DNA of 64,000 nucleotides from Carallia brachiata (GCA_021464245.1 JADCRB010000004.1:3219103-3283102); one strand, 5' to 3'; shown: positions 23,796 to 35,880, counted from the stretch's first letter. Notes: a model not told the origin generated them from the letters alone. Numbers and translations: made by a program.

Positions 23796-24394
23796 ACCTC
23801 CTCCTCACTCAAAGGCATCAACCAACCGCCACCGCCGTCGCGGCCGCCGCTTCCTCTCTTTATTCTCCCTCTCTACGTATCCCCTGATTCCCCTCCCCGG
23901 CCCTGCATTAACGTACCGACCGACATCTCCCCGTGTAAACTTTTTATTTATAGATTTTTTTCCTTTTTTGGTGCTAAGTGTAAATCATGCAATAAATGTG
24001 CAAGCGTAGCGTTGAGCAGTTGCGTTGTGTATAAACTCTATCTCTCTGTATTTATGTTTTCTGCTATCGCCAGGTGCCGACCAGACAGTTACGTGACTGC
24101 TCCCTTATATATGCAATTTAAAAATGTTTGAACTCAATGCTAGCCATTAAATTAGCTGACCATTTGCTATTTTGTCTGATTGACGGTTGAAGATGCACCG
24201 CACAATTCAGTTTCCGTAATCTCGTGCGTATTAAATTGTTTTCTTTTTTTTTTTTTTTGGATTTTTGAGTTAAACTTTAGGGTGAGTTTTGTTGTACGAT
24301 AGAAAAAATGTGAGAGAAAGACAAATGTAATTATTATTATATATTTTTTTATTATTTTTTATATTATTTTAAATAATTTTATTTTTTTTATTTT
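23796..24394. other. 5' flank of the K+ channel gene
   Basis: Read on the - strand this is the probable 5' UTR and promoter. The ATG at 23795 is preceded by a purine-rich leader (GAGTGAGGAGGAGGT). Nearby + strand ORFs over exon 1 are antisense shadows. No clear TATA box is assigned. Confidence 0.4.
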
Positions 24395-24770
24395 TTCTCT
24401 CACAAATTATTTATTTTTTCTTTCATTATTTTCTTTTCTTTATTTTTCTATCATTCCAAACAATTTTATTTTCTCTTTACTTTTCTCTCACAAATTACTA
24501 TTTATTCTTTCTTTCACCATATTTTCTTTCTCTTTATTTTTCTATCATTCTAAATAATTTTATTTTCTCTTCATTTTTCTCTCACAAATTACTATTTATT
24601 TTTTTTCACTATATTTTCTTTCTCTTTATTTTTCTATCATTCTAAATAATTTTATTTTCTCTTCACTTTTCTCTCACAAATTACTATTTACTTTTTCTTT
24701 CACCATACTTTCGTTCTCTCCACTATCTCCATCAATCCAAATAACTTTATTTTCTCTTTATTTTCTTTTA
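24395..24770 (+). repeat. About four tandem copies of a ~92-bp pyrimidine-rich unit
   Basis: TTCTCTCACAAATTA recurs at 24395, 24483, 24577 and 24669, each followed by TTT(C/A)T-rich DNA with TTTCTATCATTC and AATAATTTTATTTTCTC. Spacing is 88, 94 and 92 bp. Flanking sequence (AGGGTGAGTTTTG near 24280; CCAAACACACTCA near 24810) is weakly inverted, so the array may lie inside a MITE-like element. Confidence 0.7.
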
Positions 24771-26514
24771 TTTTCTCCTCCTTTCCTCATCCTTTAACTC
24801 ACTCCAAACACACTCATAAGAATTTTGTAGCGTGGGGCAGAAAAAGATTTCAATTCCCACATCAATCGTGTTACTTATTTAACAGACAAGGAATTCAAGA
24901 GGAATTCGAACATTGTAACGTGACTGATCCAAACCAAATCTATAAAAATAACAAACTCATTTTATCACTCAAGGCCGTTCATTTTTTAATCAATGGCTAA
25001 AAAAATGCGGTTGTAAAGCGAATTTTTCGAAGATCTTTGCTTGTTCTTTGTTTTTTTTGGGTTCTGAACAATGCCAACTTATAAATGGTGAAATGCTCGA
25101 GCACGTTTCCATACAAGAAAATTGCCAACGAGTGATCCAAAAATTTTAATGATGTCGCTAATTGTAAGGATAAGTGATAAAATAATTTCAACCGAAATTT
25201 GAATTATGTCACTGACTATAAGATTCAAAATCCTAAGTCCATTTAGGACATTTTGTGGGACTAAATACTCTTCTCCTTTATAACATTAAGTTATACTGTA
25301 ACTATTAAAACAATCCATAAGTTATCCTAAGAAAAATGATAATACTCCCTGACAGGAGCACCACCTCTATCTTTTTTTTAAAAAAAATCCTAAGTCCATA
25401 GGAAAGTAATAATTGATCTATAATTTAAATTTTGAACTTACTTTAGAAAGAGATGAGGAAAAAGGGCGCGGGACGACGGTCATGGACGGCGGAGGAAGGG
25501 TGAGAATAAACAAAAATAACGACAGCAGCAACAAAAGCAGTAACAGAATCGACCAAATAAGAGGATCGAGAGAAGGAATTGAATACAAGAATCACCCAAT
25601 TTCAAGAATTGGGGTTTTGGTTGCGGACACGTCCTCCAATTTCAATTTCCAAACCTGTGGATTTTTTTACCAAATTTGGTTTCCTGGGTTGAGAATAATA
25701 TAGGGCCATATGGATTTACAATTATAATAATCTGGAAAGATGTCAGTGGAATGTTCCTCTAGTGATATACTGACATTGGACTTGAAGATCCATGCAGGAA
25801 ACAATTCACCCTACAATTGCATGCAGGAATTCTCTAGTCATGCACGACCAAAACATTTTTTTTTTTTAAATGTTCGTGCACGACAATGGAATCTTGAAAG
25901 TCTTTGCCCAAACAAAATCCGAACTGTGAAAACCAGAGAATTGTTTAGGATGTAAACACACCACAGCAGCACGGCTGGTAAGAATTTTGGAATGGATAGA
26001 CAAATTATAGATTCACATGCACCATAGATTAAAATAGCGGCTTATTATTTTTATTCTTTTTTAATAACTCTTATATCAAATAAATTTATTTTTATTAATT
26101 TTTATTTTAAATAAATTGTTGTATAGAATTATAAGTGAGTTATAATAATAAAAAAATTGAGTCATATTAAAAAATTTTAATAAAATATTTTAAAAAATAT
26201 CTTTATTAAAATATAAAGATTCTTTGATTTGACTTGTATAAGAACACGAGCAATTATTAATCGTAAGGAAGTTTTGGACCCTTTTTATTTAAAAAAAAGA
26301 AGAGGCAACACAAGACAAAGTCATCGCAGGGGACAGTGACCATGTATAAGGGAGGTATCAAGTTATGAAGAGTAAGTTTACGTTTTGATACCATGTCAAT
26401 CGTACGTTTAATTCGACAACTTCTCTTGATACGACTTCAAGTCGGTGATCTTTCGCACAAAAAGAAAGTCGTCAATTACAAGAATAAAATCGTTCACTAC
26501 TTCAACCATCTAAT
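24771..26514. other. A+T-rich spacer
   Basis: No supported gene. Small open frames near 25440-25700 and 25740-25955 have no recognisable domain, and no sign of splicing or conservation can be judged. Poly-T and poly-A runs are frequent. Confidence 0.5.
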
Positions 26515-26863
26515 CCCTTGTTTGGAAAAAAAAAAACAGAGAGAGAGAGAAATATGAGATGAATGAAAGTGAGAGAATTAAATATTAGGAGGGAGGAATG
26601 TGTTCTATCCTTTTTGTATTTGAAAGAAGAAAAAAAGTTAAAAATATTTTATTTGAGAATAAGTAGAAAGTTAGAGGAAAAAAATAATATATACTATAAT
26701 ACTAATTATTTCCTTAAAAAGTAATATGGAAAAATTAAAGGATATAAAAATTCATTGACAAAAAATTTTAAAAAATATAAAATGGGAAGCGACTAATGAG
26801 ATAAACCCCTAAAATTAATTACATTTTTATCTTATTCATTTCCTCTACCAGCCAAACAAGAGA
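26515..26863. mobile_element. MITE-like element with CTTGTTTGG termini
   Basis: A perfect 9-bp inverted repeat, CTTGTTTGG at 26517-26525 and CCAAACAAG at 26852-26860, bounds about 345 bp of purine-rich then A+T-rich DNA without coding potential. Interior GAGAGA and GTGAGAGAATT blocks resemble the inverse of the 24.4-kb repeats, suggesting one family. No clear target-site duplication was found. Confidence 0.45.
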
Positions 26864-27034
26864 AGCTTTAGCTTTCCATCTCCATTCCCTCCCCACTGCA
26901 GTAAGTACTCTCTCCCAGACAAAGTGTAAGTAGTGTTAATTTTGTGATTATTTGTGTCTTTTTTATTATTATTATTATTATTTTATCAAATTTGTGTCTT
27001 AATTTTGGGGACCATCCAAGGCATCATGCTTTGA

Positions 27035-27142
27035 GGCCCACCCATAGCCCAACACAGTCTCGGTTCTTTCCTTATTTTACCTTACAGCCCAAATGTCAAG
27101 ACTGACTATCCAGTCCAACCAAATTGGATTTTCGACGGCCCA
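27035..27142 (+). promoter_or_regulatory. Four site II (TGGGCC/T) motifs in the QCR7 copy 1 promoter
   Basis: GGCCCA at 27035-27040 and 27137-27142 and AGCCCA at 27046-27051 and 27086-27091 (reverse complements TGGGCC and TGGGCT) lie 180-290 bp before the ATG. Clusters of site II elements are established as coordinators of plant nuclear genes for the mitochondrial respiratory chain. That matches this gene; binding here is inferred. Confidence 0.55.
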
Positions 27143-27320
27143 ATTAATTATAGAGACGTTGTAATAACGGCACCGTTTTCACTCAACCCCACACCCAAAA
27201 CGTCATTTCTAGAAACCTGTACGCAGAGACGATTCTTCCAGAAAAATAGCTTCTTCAGCAACGACCACAGAGACAGGCCTAACCTTGTGGTGGATTGCAG
27301 AGGAACAAGATTGGCTAAAA

Positions 27321-30134
27321 ATGTCGTCGTTTTTGCAGTCTTTTCTGGACCCGAGGAAGAACTGGCTCGCGAAGCTTCACATGAAGTCTGTCTCGAAGCG
27401 CCTCCGGAAATACGGTTAGCTTTCCTTCCTCTTTCATTCTGTGGCCGTTTTGCTTTATTCCGTCTACGATCGCAAGCAATTTCACGTGTGCGTAGCATAA
27501 ATCGTGTGTTGATTATCTGTTCGTATTCGTATTGGTGGTTAGGGCTCCGATACGACGATCTGTACGATCCGTATTACGATCTGGACATCAAGGAGGCGCT
27601 TAATCGGCTGCCTAGAGAGATCGTGGACGCCCGTCATCAGCGCCTCAAGCGGGCCATGGACCTCTCCATGAAGCACGAGTACCTGCCTGAGGGCCTTCAG
27701 GTACTTGTTTTTTGCTAGTCTTTGTGCTTGATGATTTCAATTTTGTTTTTGTTAGGGTTTATTTTTCTTTTACGAGTCTCACATTTGGGACTCAAATCGG
27801 TTAACCAAAATTGTGTGTTGATTTACCAAACCGTATGCTTTTGGTTCTTTGTGTTAGGATTATAACCGCGCATAAATACTCTCACCATGTAAATTAAATA
27901 TTTTGTGTGTTCAGATCATTGATTATGTATTTGGGTTAGTGATAAACAGATGTTGATAGGCATCGCTAGCACTAGCAGTCTCTGATATTACTGCCATTTT
28001 TATGTATCCATGTGGAATATGTTTGTTCGGGTATTAGAGATCACATAAATTTATCAATGTGTGTGTGTGTGTTTTTCTTTTTTGCACTTTTAGGTAAATT
28101 TGTGTGTTTTCTTTGAATCATATGTAGGCGATGCAAACACCATTCAGGACCTACCTTCAACCAATGCTGGCTCTTGTAAGTTATCTTGAACAGAATATTT
28201 GTTGTTGCCTTTTCTAATTCATTTGTTTCATTATGTTGAAACTATTAACACAGTTGGTATACGTTTTTTGAGCATTAGATGTTTCAGGTCTTACAGAATC
28301 TTGTCTGCTAATGCCGCCTATTCATTGTGAACTTTTATTGGCTGCAGATGTTAACTTTTTTTTGTCTTAAATTTCTTTCCCGGATTTTTGCTCTTGTTTG
28401 TTTTTATTTAATGGGAACAACTTATCCAATGTCCCACAACTTTCAGTGCCAATAATTTTCCATTGTGTGGCATTTTTAATCCTCCTTCTTTATTCCTAGA
28501 ACCTCAGGCCGTTAGCAAGATGATAGATGTCTCTTCTCATTCTCATATTAACTTCAGTGCTTTGCAAGTGTGAATTCTGAGGTAAATTCATGGGCTCGTG
28601 GTGTCTCTTCTGGTGTTTATACATCAGTCCATTTACATGTGTACCATACTCCAAAGAGCCTACATATCTGAGTGAAAATTGATACAATTGGTTGATGGGA
28701 TTTACTTTCCTTCTTGGCTGGTTGCAGTTGCCGATCTTTTCAAGACACAAAATCCAACCAAAATGAAATAAAGAACACCCTTACTTTTCTGGTCTTTAAA
28801 ATACAATGCTCCTCTTGCCTTCTTCTGACATTTAATAGCCACGTAGTTCAAACAGCAAGTTTTCCATCAAACATTTTATTATAGGAACACTATCAGAAAT
28901 GAATAATAAATATTCATTAACTTTGAATTAGCCTAAACAAATGCTGCATTTATCTATTAAAGCCTTGATGTGTGTACCTTTTTTTGGGAAGCAAAAACGG
29001 ATACATTGAGCAATGTCTTTTACATTATGGTCACTATTGAATTCTTCCTTCTTTAATCCTTTGGGGCCTTCTTCAATATTTCCTACATGTGTTTAGTTTA
29101 CGTCGTAAAATGTTATCCTTCATATTGCATACATGATCTATTAAGATTTGGCTCAGTTGCATTAAAGTGTTGTTGTCAATCAGGTCTCACACCTAATTTA
29201 GTGCATAATAGAACGAAATGATGAGAAAAATCCATGTAGCCGACCCCCAATTAAATTTGGGATTAAGGCTTTGTTGTTGTTGTTGTTGTTGCATTAAAGC
29301 ATTGCTGTGTCGATGCTGCGGATGTTCATACGGTTAGAGTTATACTAGAGATAGATTGATTTGGATTTTGAGCTGTCTGAATGATTTGCTTTGAAATCAT
29401 TTATGAGTTTTGACAATTCCAATGTTTTCATCCTTTCTTTTCTCAATATCAAGTGAGATTTAAGAGAACATGGATTTCCTTCTTATAGTCCTGCTAGTAG
29501 TAATAATCCCCTCAAAGTCCAGAAATTGCTACTTTTTGGTGCTGATACCATGGGAGTTACCACGTGTATGGATGTAATGTAGATATAAATGAAAGTTTTC
29601 AGAATGAGCAAAATTGCTTGAGTAATGTTCCTGTTGCTCGAATAGGTTCTCTTTCCTTTTTAATCCCCTCCCCTCAACCTCAAACCAGGGGGAAAAACCA
29701 AAAAGAAATGCTGCAATGAAACAGTATTAGATCATGCACTTAGGTTGAATGGCTGCTGAATCAAGGTAGGCAAGTAGTGAGAAAATTTTGTCATGGTTAC
29801 TTTTGAGAAACACAAAAAATTCAAGAAGTTCATATGCTTATGGTTGAATAAAAGATGCATATATGTGTTGTGTTAAGGTAACTTGAGTTAGGGTTTTGTT
29901 GAAGCGAAATAGAGCATTAACAGGTGCTACTTTCCGTGAAAGTTGTATTGTGATGAATGTGAATACTGAAGATCGAGTGACTTTAAGTTATCAGGGTGCT
30001 GGAAAACTTGGATGGGTGTTCTAACTTTTGTAATAATATCTTTTTTTTTTTTTTATTTTGTGCAGGTGAAGAAAGAGAGAGCAGAACGTGAGGCTCTGGG
30101 AGCTTTACCTGTCTATCAGCGTACCATTCCCTGA
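27321..30134 (+). CDS. QCR7: Cytochrome b-c1 complex subunit 7 (QCR7, 14 kDa subunit), copy 1
   Basis: Matrix-side subunit of mitochondrial complex III (ubiquinol-cytochrome c reductase). Four exons: 27321-27414, 27543-27700, 28128-28175 and 30066-30134; 122 aa, the usual plant length. It begins MSSFLQSFLDPRKNWL and has the conserved core YGLRYDDLYDPYYDLD, EALNRLPREIVDAR, MDLSMKHEYLP, and the ending ALPVYQRTIP. There is no cleavable presequence, as is usual for this subunit. The start is the first ATG of exon 1, and all splice phases match. The frame is fully intact. It differs from copy 2 at a few residues (for example QPMLAL versus QDMLAL, ALGALPVYQ versus ALEALPLYQ). QDM and LYQ agree with other plants, so copy 1 is slightly the more diverged protein. 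Confidence 0.95.
29190..29292 (+). mobile_element. SINE 3'-end-like fragment in QCR7 copy 1 intron 3
   Basis: The block GTAGCCGACCCCCAATT...GGGATTAAGGCTTTG followed by (TTG)n resembles the 3' end of Au-type plant SINEs. The same block stands in copy 2 (about 33550-33564 and 34943-34998), where a transposon interrupts it. The 5' part was not delimited. Confidence 0.4.
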
Positions 30135-31172
30135 GCTTCTCTGTGTCAAGTGTAACAATTGCTCGTTGAAGCGAATCTCTTGTTGAAAGCTTTGGCTGCT
30201 CCAGAATATTTTGAAGCTGAAGGGACACAGATATTTTGTTTTCTCTTCTCTGTAATTGTTTTCCAAATGATATGTGGTTGAACAGTGTTACTGCCTTGTT
30301 ATGCACTATGAGTTTTCTAATAATCTTGTAGAAACCAACTGTTCAACATCTTTTTTATGGTTTAATTCAATAAACAGTTCTTCCTATAATCTAACAGTCC
30401 TCCAGGGTATATGCAATCTGCCTTGTACTTCTTCTCCGAGATTGCCCCGGTCTCTCTGTGATCGGAGGCCATTTCTGTTTCTCCTCCGGTCTCATCTCAC
30501 TAATGAGCTCCCTACTGTTGATACCATATGTAGGAGGCCTTCTACAACTACATTCATCTCGTAAGTGAAATCATTTTATATAGTAATGAGACGTAGAATT
30601 ATAATGTATGCCAAGCTCGTTTTTATCTTATACAACCTTAACCATTCTCCGATCTGGATCGCGTCGAGGGCAAATGCGAGGGATTTCAGATCTAGAAAAA
30701 TATTCTATTATCTGGTCACCCAAAAAGAGGGGAAAGGAAAGAAAAGAAAGACCAAGTCAGTACGCGTTTCTTTTATTTTGTTACCAGATCACATGAAGTG
30801 CTAGTTAAGTTTATGTCCACAAACTTTCCCTTCAATAATATAGTATTAGTGCATATGTTCCCATGTGCCGGTGTTTTCGGTGCATGTACCTCTCCCGGTG
30901 AGACGATTTATATGGATGTATCGGCAATCAATCGATATAGTAGTTACAAGGTATACCTGTCGAAAAAGATGAATTACTGTCAAGAATCAAGAGTTGCTTG
31001 TAGTTCCAGAATCACAGGCCACGACATGCGCTGCATTTTTTCTTGTCAGCATGGAGAGTCGCTTCCCACTTCTCCGAAAGCCAGCAGCAGCATGGTTAGT
31101 TTTGCGACTATTGGGGTCTTGATTCTTGTGCGGTCTTGTTGGTCCTCCTCGCACCTAAAAACACGAAGCCTT
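30135..31172. other. 3' flank of QCR7 copy 1
   Basis: Includes the 3' UTR (to about 30380) and noncoding DNA that is largely shared with the 3' flank of copy 2 (35881-36740). No open frame is conserved between the two copies on either strand, so I read it as duplicated noncoding sequence. Confidence 0.5.
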
Positions 31173-31274
31173 TATGCTTAACGTAAGGCCCACCCAGAGT
31201 CCAACACTATATTGGTTCTTTCCTTAATTTACATTAGTATCCCAAATGTCAAGAGTATCTCACTCCAACTGAAA

Positions 31275-31434
31275 TTGGATTTTCGCTATAAACTTATAAT
31301 TTAAATAACATTAATAATATATTAAAAATTAAAAAATTAAAAATTTAAATTTTCAACGTCTTTAACAATTTCACTCTCTCAATCAGTCGGTTTAAGTTTA
31401 GGAAAGTCAAAAAAAGAAAAAAGTTGGATTTTCG
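31275..31434 (+). mobile_element. Small promoter insertion flanked by an 11-bp direct repeat
   Basis: TTGGATTTTCG occurs at 31275-31285 and again at 31424-31434. The 138 bp between them are absent from copy 1, which has a single TTGGATTTTCG at the same place (27124-27134). The inserted DNA is A+T-rich with no obvious inverted ends. The size of the repeat fits a Mutator-like target-site duplication, or repair slippage. Confidence 0.65.
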
Positions 31435-31436
31435 AA

Positions 31437-31442
31437 GGCCCA
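31437..31442 (+). promoter_or_regulatory. Site II motif in the QCR7 copy 2 promoter
   Basis: GGCCCA directly after the small insertion, corresponding to the proximal motif of copy 1. A second survives at 31187-31192. The two AGCCCA motifs of copy 1 are mutated here (GAGTCCAAC, TATCCCAAAT). Confidence 0.5.
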
Positions 31443-31631
31443 ATTATTTATAGAGACATTATAACTACGACACCGTTTTCACTCCCAACCCCAACCTGAA
31501 ACCTCCCAAAGTGTCATTTCACGAAACCTACAAGCAGAGAGGATTGTTCTGGAAAAATAGCAACTTCAACAACGAACACAGAGACGGGCCTAACCTTGTG
31601 TTGGATTGCAGGCGAACAAGAGAGGCTAAAA

Positions 31632-34600
31632 ATGTCGTCGTTCTTGCAGTCTTTTCTGGATCCGAAGAAGAACTGGCTTGCGAAGCTTCACATGAAGTCT
31701 CTCTCACAGCGTCTCCGGAAATACGGTTAGCTTTCCTCTTTCATTATCTGACCGTTCCCACTTTTTTTTTTCCGTTTACGATCGTACGCAATTTCACGCG
31801 TGCGTAGCATAAATCGTGTGTTGATTATCTGTTCGAATTCGTATTGGTGGTTAGGGCTCCGATACGACGATCTGTACGATCCGTATTACGATCTGGACAT
31901 CAAGGAGGCGCTTAATCGGCTGCCTAGAGAGATCGTGGACGCCCGTCATCAGCGCCTCAAGCGAGCCATGGACCTCTCAATGAAGCACGAGTACCTTCCT
32001 GAGGACCTTCAGGTACTTGTTTTTTTTTCCTTGTTTTCTGCGCTTGATCATTTCAATTCTGTTTTTGTTAGGGTTTGTTCTTATTTTTAATAGTCTCAGA
32101 TTCGGGACTCGAATTGGTTAACCAATTTTATGTTACGATTATAATTGCGCATAAGTACTGTGATTATGTAAATTAAGTATTTTGTGGAATCAGACCATGA
32201 ATTATGAGTTCGGGTTAGTGATAAACGGATGTTATTAGGCATCCCTTGCAGTCCTTCTAAAAAAAAAGGGGCATCACTTGCAGTCTCTGATATTACTGTC
32301 CTTTTTATGTATCCATATGGAATATGTTTGTTCCGGTATTAGAGATCACATAAGTTTTTGTGTGTGTGTGTGTTTGCGCTTTTATGTAAATTTTTGTGTT
32401 TTCTTTGAATTGTATGTAGGCAATGCAAACACCATTCAGAAGCTACCTTCAAGATATGCTGGCTCTTGTAAGTTATCTTGAACAGAATATTTGTTGTTGC
32501 TTTTGCTAATTTGTTTGCTGCATTGTGTTGAAACTGTTAACACAGTTAGCATATGTTTTTTGAGCATTTGATTTTCGTGTTTTACAGACTGTTGTCTGCT
32601 AATGTTGTCTAATTGTTGCGAACTTTTATTGGCTGCAGATGTTTAACTTTTATCTATGCTTCTTCCCATGATTTGTGCTTGTCTTTGTTTTTATTAATAG
32701 TAACAACTTATCCAGTGTCCCACAACTTTCAGTGACAATAATTTTCCATTATGTGGCATTTTGAATCCTCCCCTTTTGTTCCTAGAACCTTAGGCTGCAA
32801 GCTGGATGAGTAGACATCTCTTCTCATTCTCATGTTAGCTTCAGTGCTTTGCAAGTGTGAATTCTGATGTAAATTCATGGGCTTGTGGTGTCTCTTCTGG
32901 TGTTTATACATCAGTCCATCTACATGTGTACCTTACTACAAAACCGAAAAGACCTACATATCCGAGTGAAAATTGTAAAATTGGTTGAGTGGATTTACTT
33001 TCCTTCTTGGCTGGTTGCAGTTGCCGATCTTTTCAAACTACAGGTTTGGCCCAATTTTTCTGGACATGAAATCCAACCAAAATGAAATAAAGAACCCCCT
33101 TACTTTGCTGGTCTTTAAAATACAATGCTCCTCTTGCCTTCTTTTGACATTTAATAGCCCGGTAGTTCAAACTGAAAGTTTGCCATAAAGCATTTTATTA
33201 TAGGAACACAGTCAGAAATGAATAATAAATACCCATTGGCTTTGAATTAGCCTAAGCATATGCTGCATTTATCTGTTAAAGCCTTGATGTGTGTGTACTT
33301 TTTTAGAAAAGCAAACACAGATACATTGAGCAATCTCTTATACATTATAGTCACTATTGAATTCTTCCTTCCCTTCAATCCTTTGGGGCCTTCTCCAATA
33401 TTTCCTGCATATGTTTAGTTTACTTTGTAAAATGTTCCCCTTCATTTTACACACATGATTTGTTAAGATTTGGCTCAATTGCATTAAAGTGTTGTTGTCA
33501 ATTAGGTCTTGCACCTAATTTAGTACATAATAGAATGAAATGACGAGTAAAAATGCCTGTAGCTCAAGGTTATTAAAATCATGATTCTACATAAGATCGT
33601 TTTGGAGATTTTAGGTTCGAATCGTAGAATCGTAAGATTCTACTGAAATTGACCAAAAAAAAATTATTTCTGTAAGATCAAAATATTCACTCTTTCTCTA
33701 AACGCACAGACTAGCACAACCACCCAAAGCGTTGTTAAGTTCTTTACAAAAGCAATGTTTCAGTCTTTGCATCCATTCCTAAATGTTTGTAGCCTCTAAA
33801 TGATCAACTTTAGAAAATTAAAATTTTTTCTAGTTAGCAAGTGATTCTTAGTCCATAACAGAGCAAGTTTTCTACACTTGACTAGCACATACACTTGCAA
33901 TTAGTAAAATTTAACAAACTACCAAACTTTTTTATTCTGACAGAGACATTTTCTAGTAGTTTGAGACGAGATGAATCTAAAATGTGCACACACCATAACA
34001 AAATTTAGCTTGTGGAGGTCTGCAATAAGACACACATGACAAGATGAAGGTTAGCGAATATTATGATTCGCCAACATCATTATAATTCATATACCAAATG
34101 CATCATAACAATAGGTAGCCAATGATAAGAAAAACAAATTGATTCTTAAAGCAACAACATTGACACAAATCAAAAATTAGGATTCACAGATCAATCTCTT
34201 CACCTAGCTTTACTAATGCCAAATGCCAATTAGTTCAAAAGCTTCTTTTAAGTATGAACAGTCCACCCTTCGAGATTAATAGTGTGTAATTTCCACTTCA
34301 TAAAGAATTTGTTGGATAATTAGCCTGCAAAAATCAAAGCTTAATTAATTCCTCTTACAGTTTCAATCATCAAATTGGTTCTAAAATCCAAATTCAATTC
34401 CAGACAAATAACTCCTAGGGAAATAAGGTCACCTAAAGGGGGAGGAGGAGAAACAGAACATGATGATGATGATGCCGTAACAAAGAGAGACAAATAGAGA
34501 AAGTGACGAAAGCGGACTTTGGAGAGCTTTGAATTGAACGATGAGATAACCGAGAGAGAGAGAGAGAGAGAGCAATAACTTGAGAGGAAGAATGAAATAG

Positions 34601-35880
34601 CAAGTCCAAGCGTCTGATCTGAACAGCCACAAAGTTGTTTTGTTAAGCCTTTAAGAAGGAAGAAGAATGAAAGAGTGAACGAGGACGAAGAATGCAAGAA
34701 CGAAGCGTCGGATCTGAAGATAGTCTCATCATGATGCTCACCTTTTTTGTCTCCCAATTAAAATCTGTTGGTTGTAGGATCGGTAGGATTGTACAATCCT
34801 ACCGATCCTACGATTCAACTCCTGATCCTACAAAGATTCTACTTGAAAGCGATTTATAGAGTGATCCAGATCGTCGGGATTGTGTGGGATTGTAGGATCG
34901 TACGACCCTATGACCGGGATCACAATTTTAGCAACCATGACATAGCTAACCCGCAACTTAATTTGCGATTAAGGCTTTGTTGTTGTTGTTGTTGCTGCAT
35001 TAGAGCATTGTTGTGTTGAAACTGCAGATTCTAATATTGTTACAATTACTCTAGAGATAGATTGATCTGGATTTTAAGATATCTAAATGATTTGACTTGA
35101 CCTTATTTATGAGTTGTGACAATTCCAATGTTTTCATCCTTTCCCTTCTCAATATCAAGGGAGACTTAAGAGAACATGGATTTTCTTCTTATAGTCCTGC
35201 TATTAGTGATTATCCCCTAGAAGTCCAGAAATTGTTACTTTTTGGTGCTGATACCTTGGGATTTAAAACGTGTATTGATGTAATGTAGATTTAGACAAAA
35301 GTTTTCTGAATGAGTAAAATTGCCTGAGTAATGGCCCTGTTGTTGGAGCCTGGAGTTTGCTTCTCTTTCCTCCCCCCCACACCCCCCCCCCACCCCCCCA
35401 CGTCCCCAAAAAAAAAAAAAAACCTCCAACTAGGGGAAAAATCCGAAAAAGAAAATGCTGCAATGAAACAGTATTAGATCATGTGCTTATGTTGAATGGC
35501 TGCTGAATCAGAGTAGGCAAGTAGTGAGAAGATTTTGTTACGGTTACTTTTGAGAACACACAAAAAATTCAAGAAGTTCATATGCTTATGGTTGAAAAGA
35601 AAAAGATGCATATATGTGTAGCGTTAAGGTAACTTGGGTAAAGGTTTTGTTGAAGCGAAACAGAGGATTAACAGGTGCTACTTTTTTGTGGACATTGTAT
35701 TGTGATGAATGTGAATACTGAAGATCGAGTGACTTTAAATAATCAGGGTGGTGGAAAACTTGGCCAGGTGTTCTAAGCTTTGTAACAATATCTTTTTCTA
35801 TTTTTGTGCAGGTGAAGCAAGAGAGAGCAGAACGTGAGGCTCTGGAAGCTTTACCTCTCTATCAGCGTACCATTCCCTGA
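31632..35880 (+). CDS. QCR7: Cytochrome b-c1 complex subunit 7 (QCR7), copy 2
   Basis: Second complex III 14-kDa subunit gene, in tandem and same orientation as copy 1. Exons: 31632-31725, 31855-32012, 32420-32467 and 35812-35880; 122 aa, no frame breaks. It begins MSSFLQSFLDPKKNWL and ends EALPLYQRTIP, and retains DLYDPYYDLDIKEALNRLP, identical to copy 1. Exon 2 is nearly base-identical to copy 1, while introns have diverged, which indicates selection on the protein. Intron 3 is 3.3 kb because of a DNA transposon (33565-34942). Both copies look functional. Expression may differ, since the promoter has gained an insertion and lost two site II motifs. Confidence 0.95.
34552..34572 (+). repeat. 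(GA)10 microsatellite
   Basis: GA run inside the intron 3 transposon of QCR7 copy 2. It creates Leu/Ser-rich spurious frames on the other strand. Confidence 0.85.
34774..34811. repeat. Perfect 38-bp palindrome
   Basis: Left half GTAGGATCGGTAGGATTGT is followed directly by its exact reverse complement, with no spacer. It lies about 130 bp inside the right end of the transposon. Confidence 0.95.

Larger units (their letters stand above)
27022..31172 (+). repeat. Tandem segmental duplication, unit 1 (contains QCR7 copy 1)
   Basis: Promoter, all exons, introns and roughly 0.8 kb of downstream DNA recur in the same order and orientation in unit 2 (about 31173-36740, ends blurred). The start is recognisable by AGGCCCACCC (27034 and 31186). 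Introns are alignable over almost their full length, so the duplication is fairly recent but clearly diverged. Confidence 0.88.
33565..34942. mobile_element. Non-autonomous DNA transposon in QCR7 copy 2 intron 3
   Basis: About 1378 bp, bounded by TAGCT on both sides (33560-33564 and 34943-34947). The matching place in copy 1 has a single TAGC without insert. The ends are imperfect inverted repeats, CAAGGTTATTAAAATCATGAT against the reverse complement of the right end, TCATGGTTGCTAAAATTGTGAT. A hairpin lies near each end: GTAGAATC/GATTCTAC at 33624-33643 and a perfect 38-bp palindrome at 34774-34811. No transposase is visible. Superfamily is uncertain because a 5-bp duplication is not diagnostic. 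Confidence 0.8.

Noticed and set aside
23553..24009. Several + strand frames over the 5' end of the K+ channel gene
   Set aside because: They are antisense to exon 1 and its leader; the Pro/Ser/Arg composition follows from the Gly/Glu-rich codons on the other strand.
28058..28074. GT run in QCR7 introns as a CRISPR-like or regulatory array
   Set aside because: Simple (GT)n slippage present in both QCR7 copies. No CRISPR array exists in this eukaryotic window.
34341..34757. Leu/Ser-rich - strand frame inside the QCR7 intron transposon
   Set aside because: It is produced by the GA microsatellite and purine-rich DNA; no transposase or captured-gene domain can be read in it.
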